From Nocardia sp. NBC_01327 (GTDB lineage Bacteria; Actinomycetota; Actinomycetes; Mycobacteriales; Mycobacteriaceae): a stretch of DNA of 64,000 nt. The first letter of the stretch is position 1, and every line of letters starts with the position of its first letter. The translations under genes were made by a program, and so were the position numbers. This document shows, piece after piece, positions 1 through 8,357 of the stretch. The stretch covers positions 7,626,001-7,690,000 of the forward strand of contig NZ_CP108383.1 in assembly GCF_035958815.1 (NCBI RefSeq), read 5' to 3'. Below the pieces are notes generated by a model that saw only the letters and a list, made by a program, of their open reading frames with translations, made no database searches and was not told where the DNA came from.

Positions 1-192
1 GTGTACCGGCAGTGCTCCACCGGGCATCACCACCACCTGGTCTGCCGCAGCTGCGGGAGCACCGTCGAGGTCGAGGGCCCGACCGTCGAGGCCTGGGCGG
101 ACTCCGTCGCCGCCGAACACGGGTTCACCGATATCAGCCACACCATGGAGATTTTCGGCACCTGCCGAAACTGCTCCAGCCGCAACAGCTGA
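1..192 (+). CDS. zur: Fur-family zinc uptake regulator, C-terminal part
   Basis: This is the 3' end of a gene that begins before the window. About 63 residues are visible. They show a HHHH stretch followed by Cys-x-x-Cys (VCRSCG) and a second Cys-x-x-Cys near the end (GTCRNC), the structural zinc site of Fur-family regulators. The family represses metal uptake genes by binding DNA as a metal-loaded dimer. I choose Zur (M. tuberculosis FurB) over Fur because the next genes, the small conserved gene, uppS, recO and the amidase, follow the order next to furB in M. tuberculosis. The DNA-binding half is outside the window, so the assignment rests on the C-terminus and context. Confidence 0.85.
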   Translation: MYRQCSTGHHHHLVCRSCGSTVEVEGPTVEAWADSVAAEHGFTDISHTMEIFGTCRNCSSRNS

Positions 193-204
193 CGCCCGAA
201 ACCG

Positions 205-241
205 CTCGATGTCCGAGGTTCGGGACAACCCGGACATCGAG
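205..241. terminator. Hairpin between zur and the TetR gene
   Basis: CTCGATGTCCG at 205-215 is exactly complementary to CGGACATCGAG at 231-241. Inside it GGTT (217-220) can pair with AACC (227-230), giving a stem of about 15 pairs with one bulged A. It lies 13 bases after the zur stop. No U-tract follows, so it is either a tract-less terminator, common in actinobacteria, or a dyad operator for the TetR gene that starts at 286. Confidence 0.5.
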
Positions 242-285
242 CTGTCATCTTGTTGCGAACGGATATTCGTTTTAGTTTTGGGTCC

Positions 286-915
286 ATGCCCAGAGTCAGC
301 GAAGAACACCTCGAACGACGCAGACTGCAAATCCTCGACGCCGCGCAAATGTGCTTCGCCCGCAAGGGAATTCACACCACCACCATGCAGGACGTGTTCG
401 CCGAATCCGGCCTCTCCGCAGGTGCGGTGTACCGCTACTTCAAATCCAAGGACGACCTCATCGCGGCCCTCACCAGCGAGGCGACCGTCGATCTGCGCGC
501 CGCTCTGAGTGAAGCCGTCTACAGCGATCCGCTGCCCACACCGGCGGAACTGGTTCGCTCCATTACCGAAACCATCGTCCGCCTCAGTGGGGCGAGCGGG
601 CCCGTGCGCGTCATTCCGCAGGCGTGGGCGCTGGCCCTGACCGACGCCAATATCGGCGACTATGTCCGCACCAGCATCAGCGGTATCCGGCGGCTGTGGA
701 TCGACTACGCCATTCGCATGCGCGATATCGGCTGGCTGCCGATCGATGCCGATACCGATGCGGTGGGAAAGGCCTTCCTCGGGCTGCTTCCCGGGTTCAT
801 ACTGCAGCACCTGATCCTGGGCGATACCGATCCCGAATCCTTCAGCCGCGGTGTGGCACAGCTGCTGCCCGCCTACGGGCCGATCAGCGCCGTCGCCGAA
901 ATCTCGCCCAACTGA
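286..915 (+). CDS. TetR/AcrR family transcriptional regulator
   Basis: This is a 209-residue regulator. The N-terminal helix-turn-helix has the usual TetR pattern: ILDAAQMCFARKG, then TTMQDVFAESGLSAGAVYRYFKSKDDL around residues 15-60. The C-terminal ligand domain is hydrophobic and not assignable to a ligand. A longer reading from a TTG at 250 is possible, but the ATG at 286 begins exactly where family members begin (MPRVSEEHLERRR). It stands alone: the next gene runs the other way and ends eight bases after it. Its target is not evident, and the hairpin at 205-241 just upstream could be its own operator. Confidence 0.88.
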   Translation: MPRVSEEHLERRRLQILDAAQMCFARKGIHTTTMQDVFAESGLSAGAVYRYFKSKDDLIAALTSEATVDLRAALSEAVYSDPLPTPAELVRSITETIVRLSGASGPVRVIPQAWALALTDANIGDYVRTSISGIRRLWIDYAIRMRDIGWLPIDADTDAVGKAFLGLLPGFILQHLILGDTDPESFSRGVAQLLPAYGPISAVAEISPN

Positions 916-922
916 ACAGGAT

Positions 923-1336
923 TCAGGGCAGTACCAAACCCTGCCGGGCGCGGCCCGCGCCCGAGAGCACCAGCAGCAGCATGGTGGCGAGCGCCTCATC
1001 CTCCAACCCGACAGCCGGGAAGGTGTAGCGCAGGATGATGTCGGCCAGCCTGTCGTGGCCGACGATGGTGATCGAGCCGAACTGCAGGGCGGCATTGCGC
1101 TCGGCAACTCGCTTGTGCAACTGCGGTTTCAGCGGGCGATCCCAGGCCAGCACACAGGTCAGGGTCAGCACGTCCAGGCCGGGGGCCAGGTTCACGCCGC
1201 GCAGGGAGCACAGCGAGCCGTCGAATTCGAAACCGAGGCCGCCGCCCTCCTCGACGCGGACGTGCACCTCGTAGCGGGCCAGTGCGACACCGGCGCGCGC
1301 CTGCAGGTCCTCGGCCGGGGACAGTTCGTCGCTCAC
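923..1336 (-). CDS. Conserved protein downstream of uppS
   Basis: This 137-residue protein of unknown function occupies the position of Rv2360c in M. tuberculosis, between uppS and furB. Its GTG start overlaps the uppS stop codon (GTGA at 1333-1336), so the two genes are very likely translated together. The sequence shows a YbjN-like feel, with alternating strands and charged turns (ALARYEVHVRVEEGGGLGFEF, then a hydrophobic middle), but no catalytic motif and no signal peptide. The ending is rich in Ala, Leu and Gly. I do not assign a function. Confidence 0.8.
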   Translation of the reverse strand: MSDELSPAEDLQARAGVALARYEVHVRVEEGGGLGFEFDGSLCSLRGVNLAPGLDVLTLTCVLAWDRPLKPQLHKRVAERNAALQFGSITIVGHDRLADIILRYTFPAVGLEDEALATMLLLVLSGAGRARQGLVLP

Positions 1337-2136
1337 TTCGCGCCACCGAAACGGCGGTCGCGCTTGGCGTACTCCAGGCACGCGGCCCAGAGATTGCGGC
1401 GGTCGAAATCGGGGAAAAGTGTTTCCTGGAACACGAATTCGGCGTACGCCGACTGCCACATGAGGAAGTTCGAGGTGCGGAACTCACCCGACGGGCGCAG
1501 GAACAGATCCACATCCGGCATATCCGGCTCGTCCAGGTAACGGGCCACCGTCGCCTCGTTCACCTTCTCCGGATCGATCTCGCCCCGTGCCACCCGGCGC
1601 GCGATTTCCCTTGCGGCATCAGCGATCTCGGCACGGCCGCCGTAGTTGACGCACATGGTCAGGGTCATCACCGTATTGTCCTGGGTGAGCTCTTCGGCGA
1701 CCTCGAGCTCCTTGATCACGCTGCGCCACAGGCGCGGTCGCCGCCCCGCCCAGCGCACCCGCACACCCATCTCGTGCATCTCGTCGCGACGGCGGCGGAT
1801 CACATCGCGATTGAACCCCATGAGGAACTTGACCTCATCCGGGCTGCGCCGCCAGTTCTCGGTGGAGAAGGCGTACGCCGACAGCCACTTCACACCGATC
1901 TCGATACAACCCTCGACGGTGTCCATGAGGACCGCCTCGCCGCGCTCGTGCCCCGCGGTGCGCGGCAGACCCTGCTCCTGCGCCCAGCGGCCGTTGCCGT
2001 CCATCACCAGGGCCACATGCCTGGGCACGAACTCCAGGGGAATCTCCGGCGGCGTGGCGCCGGAGGGATGCGGCGAGGGCGGACGCACCGTGCGCTGGGC
2101 TGCGGAAGGCTTGCGAGTACCGATCACGCCCCCCAT
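1333..2136 (-). CDS. uppS: Isoprenyl transferase (Z-polyprenyl diphosphate synthase)
   Basis: This is a cis-prenyltransferase of 267 residues that adds isopentenyl diphosphate units in cis to make the long polyprenyl phosphate carrier, decaprenyl phosphate in mycolata. The carrier serves peptidoglycan and arabinogalactan synthesis. The catalytic motif VMDGNGRWA is at residues 44-52, with the catalytic Asp at about 46. Also present are FSTENW, the Arg-rich substrate loop, and the C-terminal DLFLRPSGEFRTSNF and YAEFVF motifs that bind IPP. I take the ATG at 2136 as the start. An upstream reading to 2196 adds 20 residues with no family counterpart. It is coupled to the gene at 923-1336. Confidence 0.93.
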   Translation of the reverse strand: MGGVIGTRKPSAAQRTVRPPSPHPSGATPPEIPLEFVPRHVALVMDGNGRWAQEQGLPRTAGHERGEAVLMDTVEGCIEIGVKWLSAYAFSTENWRRSPDEVKFLMGFNRDVIRRRRDEMHEMGVRVRWAGRRPRLWRSVIKELEVAEELTQDNTVMTLTMCVNYGGRAEIADAAREIARRVARGEIDPEKVNEATVARYLDEPDMPDVDLFLRPSGEFRTSNFLMWQSAYAEFVFQETLFPDFDRRNLWAACLEYAKRDRRFGGAK

Positions 2137-2315
2137 CCTGCCCGACGCTCCCCACCGCTCGACCACGCCCACGGAATTCGCGCAGCATCTCCACAAATCA
2201 GCCCGGTTGGGGCCGACCGCACAGCCCGTGTCACTACCGAACAGTCGTCATCGGCGCTGTTCGGTAGTGAAGGACTCTGCGAGATCAGCGAGGGACTTCT
2301 GTGTGATCGCTCGGG

Positions 2316-3545
2316 TCAGGAGACCGGCCAGGTGTCGAGGTAGGCGCGGTAGGAGCCGAAGGGCAGGGAGGCGTCGTAGACGAGGTCTCCCGAGGGGCTG
2401 AATTCCGAGATGCGCGGGACCATGCCCCAGCTGACCAGGGTATTGCCGTTCGGGAGGGCTTGGGCATTACCCATGGCGAAGGTCGTCAGCTTCTCGGGAT
2501 GCTGCTGATTGCGGACCAGGGTGGCCTGCTTGGCGACCGGATCGATGTGGATCCACTCGACGCTGGAGGGACCGCGCGACTCCAGGCCGTCGGAGTTGTT
2601 GTTGAACAGCCGCAGGGTGGAGGCGTCGCTGAACTCGGCGTCGTGCTGGAAGGCGAATTCGATATCCGGGCTCGCGGTGAGGGTCGGATTCTTGCCGCCG
2701 AGCTGCCAGCGGATCGTGCCGGTGTGCGGGTCGATATCGTAGACCGCCGCCGTATTACGCAGTGAGACAACCAGATTGCCCGACGGATCGAGGCTGATGG
2801 AATTCATGTGGTACGGGTCGTACACATCGCCGCCCAGTTTGCCGGGCGTCTCGGAATCGGCCAGCGGCACATGTTCGGCCGCACTCCAGTGCGAGATCTC
2901 CTTACCCGTCGCGACGTCCATCACCACGGCGACGGTGTCGAACATCTTGCCGTCCTTGGGGCCGCCGATAGCCGTGAGATCGGCGTTCACCTGCGGATAG
3001 GAGGTCAGCAGGGCCCGGCCGTCCGGGGTCAGCCGGAATTCGTGCACATCCGCGCCCGCCCCGCCCGGATCCACCGTGGTGATGACATTGAAATTCTCAT
3101 CCGCGATCACGCCGACACCCGACCCGTGCCCGGCCACGGTGCTGCCCTGCCACCAGGTGAGCACCTTCCGGCCCTGATAGACCTGGCTGCGGAAGTTCGA
3201 AACATCCTGTCCCGCAGGCGGAGTGAATCGCTTGATCTCCCTGCCCGAGCGATCGGCGATCACATTCGCCGGCTGCCCGCCCGGCAGCGCCTGCGCGATG
3301 GTCCCCAGCCCGGGCACCAGCGCCGCCGCGCTCACACCGCTGGTGTAGTAGATGTACCCGTCGGCGATCCCCGGCTGCTGAACCTTGACCGTGTAGGACA
3401 GCCCGCCGAAGGGCAGACTCGGCAGTACCGGATCGGCCGCCGCGGGAGTGGCGGCCACAACGGCCGCGAGGGCACAGGCGGCGAGGGGAACCGGCAGGCG
3501 ACGAAGGGCACTGCGGGAGGACTGTCGAGCATGGGAGACCAACAC
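2316..3545 (-). CDS. Secreted arylsulfotransferase-like (ASST family) beta-propeller protein
   Basis: This 409-residue protein has a signal peptide: an Arg-rich start, then LPVPLAACALAAVVAATPAAADP. The mature part resembles the arylsulfotransferase (ASST) propeller family, with repeated strands such as VLTWWQGS, HEFRLTPDGRALLTSY, HMNSISLDPSGNLVVSLRNTAAVYDIDPHTG and QHDAEFSDASTLRLFNN, and FQHDAEF matching the conserved His region. Family members transfer sulfate between phenols, or are uncharacterised in actinobacteria, so the exact reaction is open. The GTG at 3545 is preferred because a TAAAGT hexamer lies seven bases before it, the spacing of a leaderless promoter, and no ribosome binding site is visible. 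Mature residues after the signal are presumably outside the membrane. Confidence 0.8.
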   Translation of the reverse strand: MLVSHARQSSRSALRRLPVPLAACALAAVVAATPAAADPVLPSLPFGGLSYTVKVQQPGIADGYIYYTSGVSAAALVPGLGTIAQALPGGQPANVIADRSGREIKRFTPPAGQDVSNFRSQVYQGRKVLTWWQGSTVAGHGSGVGVIADENFNVITTVDPGGAGADVHEFRLTPDGRALLTSYPQVNADLTAIGGPKDGKMFDTVAVVMDVATGKEISHWSAAEHVPLADSETPGKLGGDVYDPYHMNSISLDPSGNLVVSLRNTAAVYDIDPHTGTIRWQLGGKNPTLTASPDIEFAFQHDAEFSDASTLRLFNNNSDGLESRGPSSVEWIHIDPVAKQATLVRNQQHPEKLTTFAMGNAQALPNGNTLVSWGMVPRISEFSPSGDLVYDASLPFGSYRAYLDTWPVS

Positions 3546-3550
3546 GCACT

Positions 3551-3573
3551 GAACTTTAGGCTCGCTAATGTTC
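3551..3573 (-). promoter_or_regulatory. Leaderless promoter with overlapping dyad upstream of the ASST-like gene
   Basis: The dyad pairs GAACtTTAG (3551-3559) with CTAAtGTTC (3565-3573) around GCTCG, eight of nine positions matching. On the minus strand TAAAGT (3553-3558) sits seven bases before the GTG at 3545, fitting a -10 element of a leaderless transcript. The TTAGG...CTAA core loosely recalls an IdeR/DtxR box, but the match is poor. A repressor bound here would block the promoter. Confidence 0.45.
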
Positions 3574-3693
3574 ACAGTCGCTGTATCGAATCTCACTGAT
3601 CCTGACGTCCACCCGAGTATCACTGAACGAGACTCTCAGGGCGAAACCGAAAAACCGGCCAACTCGCAGACAAGCTTGGAAGAAATACCGGAT

Positions 3694-4461
3694 TCAGCTG
3701 ACGGCGGCGGATTCGACCGCTTCATGGGGGCGGGTGCGCTCGATCAACGGCAGGGTGCGGAGTTGGCGTTCCAGGTGCCACTGCAGGTGGGCGGCGATGA
3801 GACCGCTGGCCTGGCGGCGCATATTGTCCGGAATCGCTTGTACGCCGGACCAATCGCCGCGATTGAGGGCGCTCATATGCTCCAGGACGCCGACCATGGG
3901 GGTGGCGGAGCCGGGTGGACGGCAGTGCACGCAGACCGCGCCGCCGGCGGCGACATGGAACGCCCGGTGCGGACCGGGGGTGGCGCAGCGGGCGCATTCG
4001 TCGAGAGAGGGGGGCCAGCCGGAGAAACCCATGGCGCGCAAGAGAAATGCGTCCAGGATCAGCTCGTGGGGGCGATGGCCGAGGGCGATGGCGCGCAGGG
4101 CGCCGGCGGTGAGGGTGTGCAGGCGGGGCGCGGGGGCGCGCTCCTCACCGGCGAGGCGTTCCGCGGTTTCCAGCACCGCGCAGGCGGTGGTGTAGCGGCC
4201 GTAATCGGCGACGATATCGGAGGCGAAGGCCTCCACGGTGTGCACCTGGGTGACGACATCGAGATTGCGGCCGGGGTGCAGCTGCACGTCGATATAGGCG
4301 AAGGGTTCCAGCCGCGCACCGAATTTGGACCTGGTCCGGCGCACGCCCTTGGCGACCGCGCGCACCAGACCGTGCTGGCGGGTGAGCAGCGTGACAATAC
4401 GGTCGGCCTCGCCCAGCTTGTGCTGGCGAACCACTACCGCATGGTCTCTGTACAACTGCAC
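3694..4461 (-). CDS. recO: DNA repair protein RecO
   Basis: RecO loads RecA with RecR in the RecFOR gap-repair pathway. The 255-residue product begins VQLYRDHAVVVRQHKLGEADRIVTLLTRQHGLVRAVAKGVRRTRSKFG, the typical RecO OB-fold start, and has the zinc-binding pattern CARC...CVHC around residues 175-200. The GTG at 4461 matches the usual family start. The frame stays open upstream to 4797, but that part has no RecO character and would run into the divergent ogt gene. In M. tuberculosis recO also follows uppS; here the ASST-like gene has been inserted between them. Confidence 0.92.
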   Translation of the reverse strand: MQLYRDHAVVVRQHKLGEADRIVTLLTRQHGLVRAVAKGVRRTRSKFGARLEPFAYIDVQLHPGRNLDVVTQVHTVEAFASDIVADYGRYTTACAVLETAERLAGEERAPAPRLHTLTAGALRAIALGHRPHELILDAFLLRAMGFSGWPPSLDECARCATPGPHRAFHVAAGGAVCVHCRPPGSATPMVGVLEHMSALNRGDWSGVQAIPDNMRRQASGLIAAHLQWHLERQLRTLPLIERTRPHEAVESAAVS

Positions 4462-4621
4462 CGCAACAGTCTCGCACGCCCTCCCGACCGATTGCGCCCG
4501 CATCGCTCGCGTCGTCGAATCCGCTGTTCGTGAGGTCAGCGACATGTCCGAATACCGCCGGTCATGTCCGGGCGGCTGGGGCAGATTCGAGAGCGGAACG
4601 ACAATCGAGAGGAGAGACGCC

Positions 4622-5128
4622 ATGACCGTGTACGCGACAATCGACAGCCCGCTCGGCGAACTGCTGCTGGTCGGCGAGCGCTCGGCGACCGCGCCCGGCG
4701 GTATCGCCCTGACCGCACTGTCGGTGCCGGGACAGCGGGGCGGAGTCACCGTGCGGCCCGAGTGGACCGAGGACGCCTGCGCATTCGTTCCGGTCATCGT
4801 CCAGCTGCGGGCCTACTTCGCCGGCGCGGAGACCCGCTTCGATATCGAATTCGCCTCCAGCGGAACCGATTTCCAGCAGCGGGTGTGGCGGGCGCTGGAC
4901 GAGATCCCGTACGGCGCCACCGCGACGTACGGTGAGATCACCGCGCGGATCGGAGCGCCGCGGGAGCGCACCCGCGCTGTTGCGGCGGCGATCGGCGCGA
5001 ATCCGCTGCTCGTGGTGCGGCCCTGCCATCGGGTGATCGCGGCGGGCGGCGCGCTCACCGGCTATTCCGGCGGACTCGAACGCAAGCAGCGACTGCTCGA
5101 ACTCGAGCGGGTCCTCCTGCCTGCGTGA
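4622..5128 (+). CDS. ogt: Methylated-DNA--protein-cysteine methyltransferase
   Basis: This suicide enzyme removes O6-methyl from guanine by transferring it to its own cysteine. The product has 168 residues. It contains FQQRVWRALDEIPYGATATYGEIA-type helix-turn-helix residues around 83-105 and the active-site PCHRVI with Cys at about 135 (VVRPCHR; many relatives have IPCHR). The ATG at 4622 is preceded by GAGGAGAG, a good ribosome binding site. It is divergent from recO, so two repair genes share the 160-base gap. The C-terminus (GYSGGLERKQRLLELE) is the standard family ending, and nothing is missing. Confidence 0.93.
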   Translation: MTVYATIDSPLGELLLVGERSATAPGGIALTALSVPGQRGGVTVRPEWTEDACAFVPVIVQLRAYFAGAETRFDIEFASSGTDFQQRVWRALDEIPYGATATYGEITARIGAPRERTRAVAAAIGANPLLVVRPCHRVIAAGGALTGYSGGLERKQRLLELERVLLPA

Positions 5129-5218
5129 AGGCCCGGCGCCTTCGGACAGTGCCTCGCTGGACGTGTGACCAGAATCGCGCTACGTTTCCCAGCGAACGGC
5201 AGGGAGACGGGACTCAGC

Positions 5219-6637
5219 ATGACGACGGCGGCGGTAAACGAACTCGGGCTGGCGCAACTGGCGGCAGCATTGACACAGGGGAAGATCACCTCGGTAGCGG
5301 CGACGACCGCCGCGCTCGATGTGATCGACGCAAGTCAGGCCGGGCTCAACGCATTTCGGATCGTGCGGCGCGAACAGGCGCTGATCGAAGCCGCCGACGC
5401 CGACCGCCGGCTCGCCGCCGGGGAGCGCGCGCCGCTGCTCGGAGTGCCGCTGGCCATCAAGGACGATACCGATATCGCCGGTAGCCCAACGGCTTTCGGA
5501 TGCGGCGGCGACTTCCCGGTGAAAACCGAAGACGCCGAATCGGTTCGGCGACTGCGCGTTGCCGGTGCGGTGATCGTCGGCAAGACCAATACCTGCGAGC
5601 TGGGGCAGCTGCCGTTCACCAGTGCGGAGGCCTTCGGGCACACCAGGAATCCGTGGAGCGCCGAGCACACGCCGGGCGGCTCGTCCGGCGGTTCCGCGGC
5701 GGCCGTCGCGGCCGGATTGGTGCCTGCCGCACTGGGTTCCGACGGTGCGGGCTCCGTGCGCATACCCGCGGCCTGGAACAATCTGGTGGGCATCAAACCG
5801 CAGCGCGGGCGCATTTCCACCTGGCCGCTGCCCGAGGCGTTCTACGGGCTCACCGTGAACGGGCCGCTGGCGCGCACTGTCGCCGATGCCGCGCTGCTGC
5901 TGGACGTCGCCGCCGGACCGCATCAGGGCGATCTGCATACGCCGCCCGCCGTGCGCGTCTCCGAGGCGGTCGGCCGTGATCCGGGACGGCTGCGCATCGC
6001 GCTCTCGCTGCGAACTCCGTTCACCGCCATCAAGACCGAACTCGATCGCGAGGTGCAGGCGCGGGTGCACGCGACCGCCGATGCCCTGCGCCGCCTCGGC
6101 CACGAGGTCACCATCGCCGATCTGCACTACGGCGTGCTGCTCGGCGCGACCTTCCTGCCCCGCTCCATGGTCGGCATCCGCGAGGTCCTGAACCGCATGC
6201 CCGGAGCCGAGGTCGACCCGCGCACCACACACAATGCGCTCACCGGCCGTATCCTCTCCCCCGCGCTCTTCGCCGCCCGCCGTGCAGAACCCTTGCTGCG
6301 CAAGCGAATCGGCCGCTTCTTCAACGACTACGACGTAGTCCTGGCCCCCACCACCGCCACCCCGCCGCCCGGCGTCCACGACATCGACAACATCAGCTCC
6401 TGGGCCACGGATCAGCTCATCACCACCGCCTGCCCCTACACCTGGCCCTGGAACGTCCTCGGCTGGCCCTCGGTCAACGTCCCCGCGGGCTTCACCGCCA
6501 CCGGCCTCCCGGTCGGAGCCCAACTCATGGGCCCCGCCAACTCCGAACCCCTACTCGTCTCCGTCGCAGCCCAACTCGAAGCCGAACTCGAGTGGCACAA
6601 GCACCGCCCGACGCCCTGGTGGACCCCCGCCGCCTGA
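5219..6637 (+). CDS. Amidase (amidase signature family, AmiA2-like)
   Basis: This 472-residue serine hydrolase of the amidase signature family cleaves amide bonds through a Ser-cisSer-Lys triad. The Lys is in PLAIKDDTDI (about residue 99). The Gly/Ser-rich signature GGSSGGSAAAVAAG is around 160-175, and the nucleophile region GSDGAGSVRIPA follows. The natural substrate cannot be told from sequence. The ATG at 5219 has AGGGAGA a few bases upstream; a start at 5165 adds an 18-residue tail lacking family similarity. It sits in the position of amiA2 (Rv2363) between recO and era, on the opposite strand from both, as in M. tuberculosis. Confidence 0.88.
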   Translation: MTTAAVNELGLAQLAAALTQGKITSVAATTAALDVIDASQAGLNAFRIVRREQALIEAADADRRLAAGERAPLLGVPLAIKDDTDIAGSPTAFGCGGDFPVKTEDAESVRRLRVAGAVIVGKTNTCELGQLPFTSAEAFGHTRNPWSAEHTPGGSSGGSAAAVAAGLVPAALGSDGAGSVRIPAAWNNLVGIKPQRGRISTWPLPEAFYGLTVNGPLARTVADAALLLDVAAGPHQGDLHTPPAVRVSEAVGRDPGRLRIALSLRTPFTAIKTELDREVQARVHATADALRRLGHEVTIADLHYGVLLGATFLPRSMVGIREVLNRMPGAEVDPRTTHNALTGRILSPALFAARRAEPLLRKRIGRFFNDYDVVLAPTTATPPPGVHDIDNISSWATDQLITTACPYTWPWNVLGWPSVNVPAGFTATGLPVGAQLMGPANSEPLLVSVAAQLEAELEWHKHRPTPWWTPAA

Positions 6638-7005
6638 CCCACGCGATCACCGCGGGTTGTGCTGGTCGAGGCAGCGGCGCTCGGCCTGGTCGGCGACCTC
6701 CCTGAGCTGGGCTTGCCAGCCGGGCGCTATGCGAACAATCGCCCTGTTTGCGCCCCGTTGGATCACTTGGCCGCGTGCGATGCCCCGCCGTATGAAGTAA
6801 CCCGTCGCGTGAGTCACCCCGTCATCCCGGCGCGCTTTTGGCCGGGATCCAGACCCGATGCGGCTCAGCCGAGTTGGGTGGATCCCGGCCGAAAGCATGC
6901 CGGGATGACGGGACTTCCCCGGGGGGGTGACGGAGGCATGCCGGGATGACGGGGACTCCCCGGGGGTAGCGGAGGTTCCGGAGGGGTTCCGGACCTCCCG
7001 CGGAG
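6638..7005. other. Intergenic region between convergent amidase and era genes
   Basis: The gap is 368 bases. Short open frames on both strands (for example 6659-6949 and 6647-6898) have no ribosome binding site and no recognisable protein character. The main content is the palindromic element at 6818-6912, followed at about 6931-6955 by a partial copy of one arm (GCATGCCGGGATGACGGGGA). The region probably ends transcription from both sides. Confidence 0.6.
6818..6912. repeat. Long intergenic palindromic element, copy 1
   Basis: Two arms of 34 bases, 6818-6851 and 6879-6912, are almost complementary. They start CCCGTCATCCCGGC and end GCCGGGATGACGGG, with GGCCGGGATCCA/TGGATCCCGGCC on the inner side and a 27-base loop. 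The same arms with changes occur at 51664-51741. The structure suggests a REP-like or miniature palindromic element that can also work as a bidirectional terminator between convergent genes. Confidence 0.8.
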
Positions 7006-7950
7006 CTAGAAGCCGAGCTTGCCGAGCTGCTTGGGGTCGCGCTGCCAGTCCTTGGCGACCTTGACGTGCAGGTGCAGGAAGATGCGGGTGCCGAGGATCT
7101 TTTCGATCTGCAGGCGGGCGTTGGTGCCGATCTCCTTGAGGCGGGCGCCGCCGCGGCCGATGATGATGGCCTTCTGGCTGGGGCGTTCCACGTAGAGCAG
7201 GGCGTGCACGTCGAGCATGCCCTCGTGGGTGCGGGTGCCGTCGGTGTCGGTGTCCTCGTTCTCCTCACGCTCGAGCACATCCTCGATCACGACCGCGAGG
7301 GAGTGCGGGAGTTCGTTGTCCAGGCCCTCGAGCGCGGCTTCGCGAATGAGCTCGGCCATGAGGGTTTCCTCGGGCTCGTCGGTGAGATCACCGTCGGGGT
7401 AGAAGGCCGGGCCCTCGGCCATCTGCGAGGCGATGACGTCGACCAGAACCTCGACCTGCTCACCCTTGACCGCCGAGACCGGCACGATTTCCGAGGCCGG
7501 GCCGAGCAGTTCGGAGAGCGCGATGAGCTTGGCCGCGAGCTGATCCCGGCTCACCTTGTCGATCTTGGTGAGCACGCCCATGAGCTTGGTCTTGGGCGCC
7601 ATCAGGCGGATCTGCTCCACGATCCAGCGGTCGCCGGGGCCGATCTTCTCGTCCGCCGGAATGCACAGCGCGATCACATCGACCTCGGTGTACGTATCAC
7701 GCACCAGATCGTTGAGCCGCTGCCCGAGCAGCGTGCGCGGCCGGTGCAGACCGGGGGTGTCCACCAGAATGAGCTGCGCGTGCTCGCGGTGCACAATGCC
7801 GCGAATGGTGTGCCGGGTGGTCTGCGGGCGCGAGGAGGTGATGGCGATCTTCTGACCCACCATCGCATTGGTCAGCGTGGACTTGCCGGTATTCGGCCGT
7901 CCCACGAAACATACGAAGCCCGAACGGAATACGTCTTTACTGCTGCTCAC
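7006..7950 (-). CDS. era: GTPase Era, 30S ribosome assembly factor
   Basis: Era is a GTP-switch protein that binds the 3' end of 16S rRNA and checks 30S maturation. The product has 314 residues. Visible are the G1 loop GRPNTGKS (17-24), the switch TTRHTIRG, G3 DTPG (about 64), G4 TKID (about 127) and the C-terminal KH domain with IIIGRGGARLKEIG. It ends KLGKLGF-like, normal for the family. Its ATG overlaps the stop of the deaminase-like gene (ATGA at 7947-7950). It belongs to the run phoH-ybeY-CNNM-deaminase-like-era, which is conserved in actinobacteria and joins ribosome and RNA maturation functions. Confidence 0.96.
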   Translation of the reverse strand: MSSSKDVFRSGFVCFVGRPNTGKSTLTNAMVGQKIAITSSRPQTTRHTIRGIVHREHAQLILVDTPGLHRPRTLLGQRLNDLVRDTYTEVDVIALCIPADEKIGPGDRWIVEQIRLMAPKTKLMGVLTKIDKVSRDQLAAKLIALSELLGPASEIVPVSAVKGEQVEVLVDVIASQMAEGPAFYPDGDLTDEPEETLMAELIREAALEGLDNELPHSLAVVIEDVLEREENEDTDTDGTRTHEGMLDVHALLYVERPSQKAIIIGRGGARLKEIGTNARLQIEKILGTRIFLHLHVKVAKDWQRDPKQLGKLGF

Positions 7951-8357
7951 TCGAATACCTCCGACTCGGATTCCAGATCGAAGCCCTCGGGGATTCCGGG
8001 CCGCGTTGCCGGATCGCTTTCGACCGGCCCCTCCACTACCTCGAATACCGCGCCCTTGGCATCGGTGAAAACGATCCGCGCCGCCGCCGACACCTCGCGC
8101 ACCGCGGGGACACCGGGGTCGGAGAACCGGCCCGCCACCACCACCGCGGCCTCGAAACCCTCTGCGCCACTGGAGATCGCGGCCGCCACCGCCGCCTGCA
8201 GGGCGGTCAGCCTCAGACTCGCCAGACCCACCTCACCGGCGGCGTAGGTGCGCCCATCGGTATCGCGCACCGCCGCGCCCGCGCTGCCGCCGGTGCGGCC
8301 CATCGCGCCGCGCGCGAGGACCAACAGCTTGTTGTCCTCGGCATCCAGATCAGTCAT
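7947..8357 (-). CDS. Cytidine-deaminase-like protein without catalytic residues
   Basis: This 136-residue protein aligns by eye with the cytidine deaminase fold: DNKLLVLARGAMGRTG, then GRTYAAGEVGLASLRLTALQAAVAAAISSG, then VVVAGRFSDPGVPAVREV. The zinc-binding His/Cys-Ala-Glu is replaced by LQAA, and the Pro-Cys-x-x-Cys loop by PAVREV, so deaminase activity is unlikely. The gene occupies the place of Rv2365c and overlaps both neighbours: its ATG lies inside the end of the CNNM gene, and its stop overlaps the era start. Constant linkage to era suggests a structural or regulatory role in the same process, which is inference. Confidence 0.82.
   Translation of the reverse strand: MTDLDAEDNKLLVLARGAMGRTGGSAGAAVRDTDGRTYAAGEVGLASLRLTALQAAVAAAISSGAEGFEAAVVVAGRFSDPGVPAVREVSAAARIVFTDAKGAVFEVVEGPVESDPATRPGIPEGFDLESESEVFE

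Noticed and set aside
4462..4797. Upstream extension of recO
   Set aside because: Frame open but lacks RecO character and overlaps the divergent ogt gene.
5180..6523. Minus-strand frame of 447 codons opposite the amidase
   Set aside because: Gly/Arg/Asp-rich antisense shadow; the amidase motifs on the plus strand are clear.
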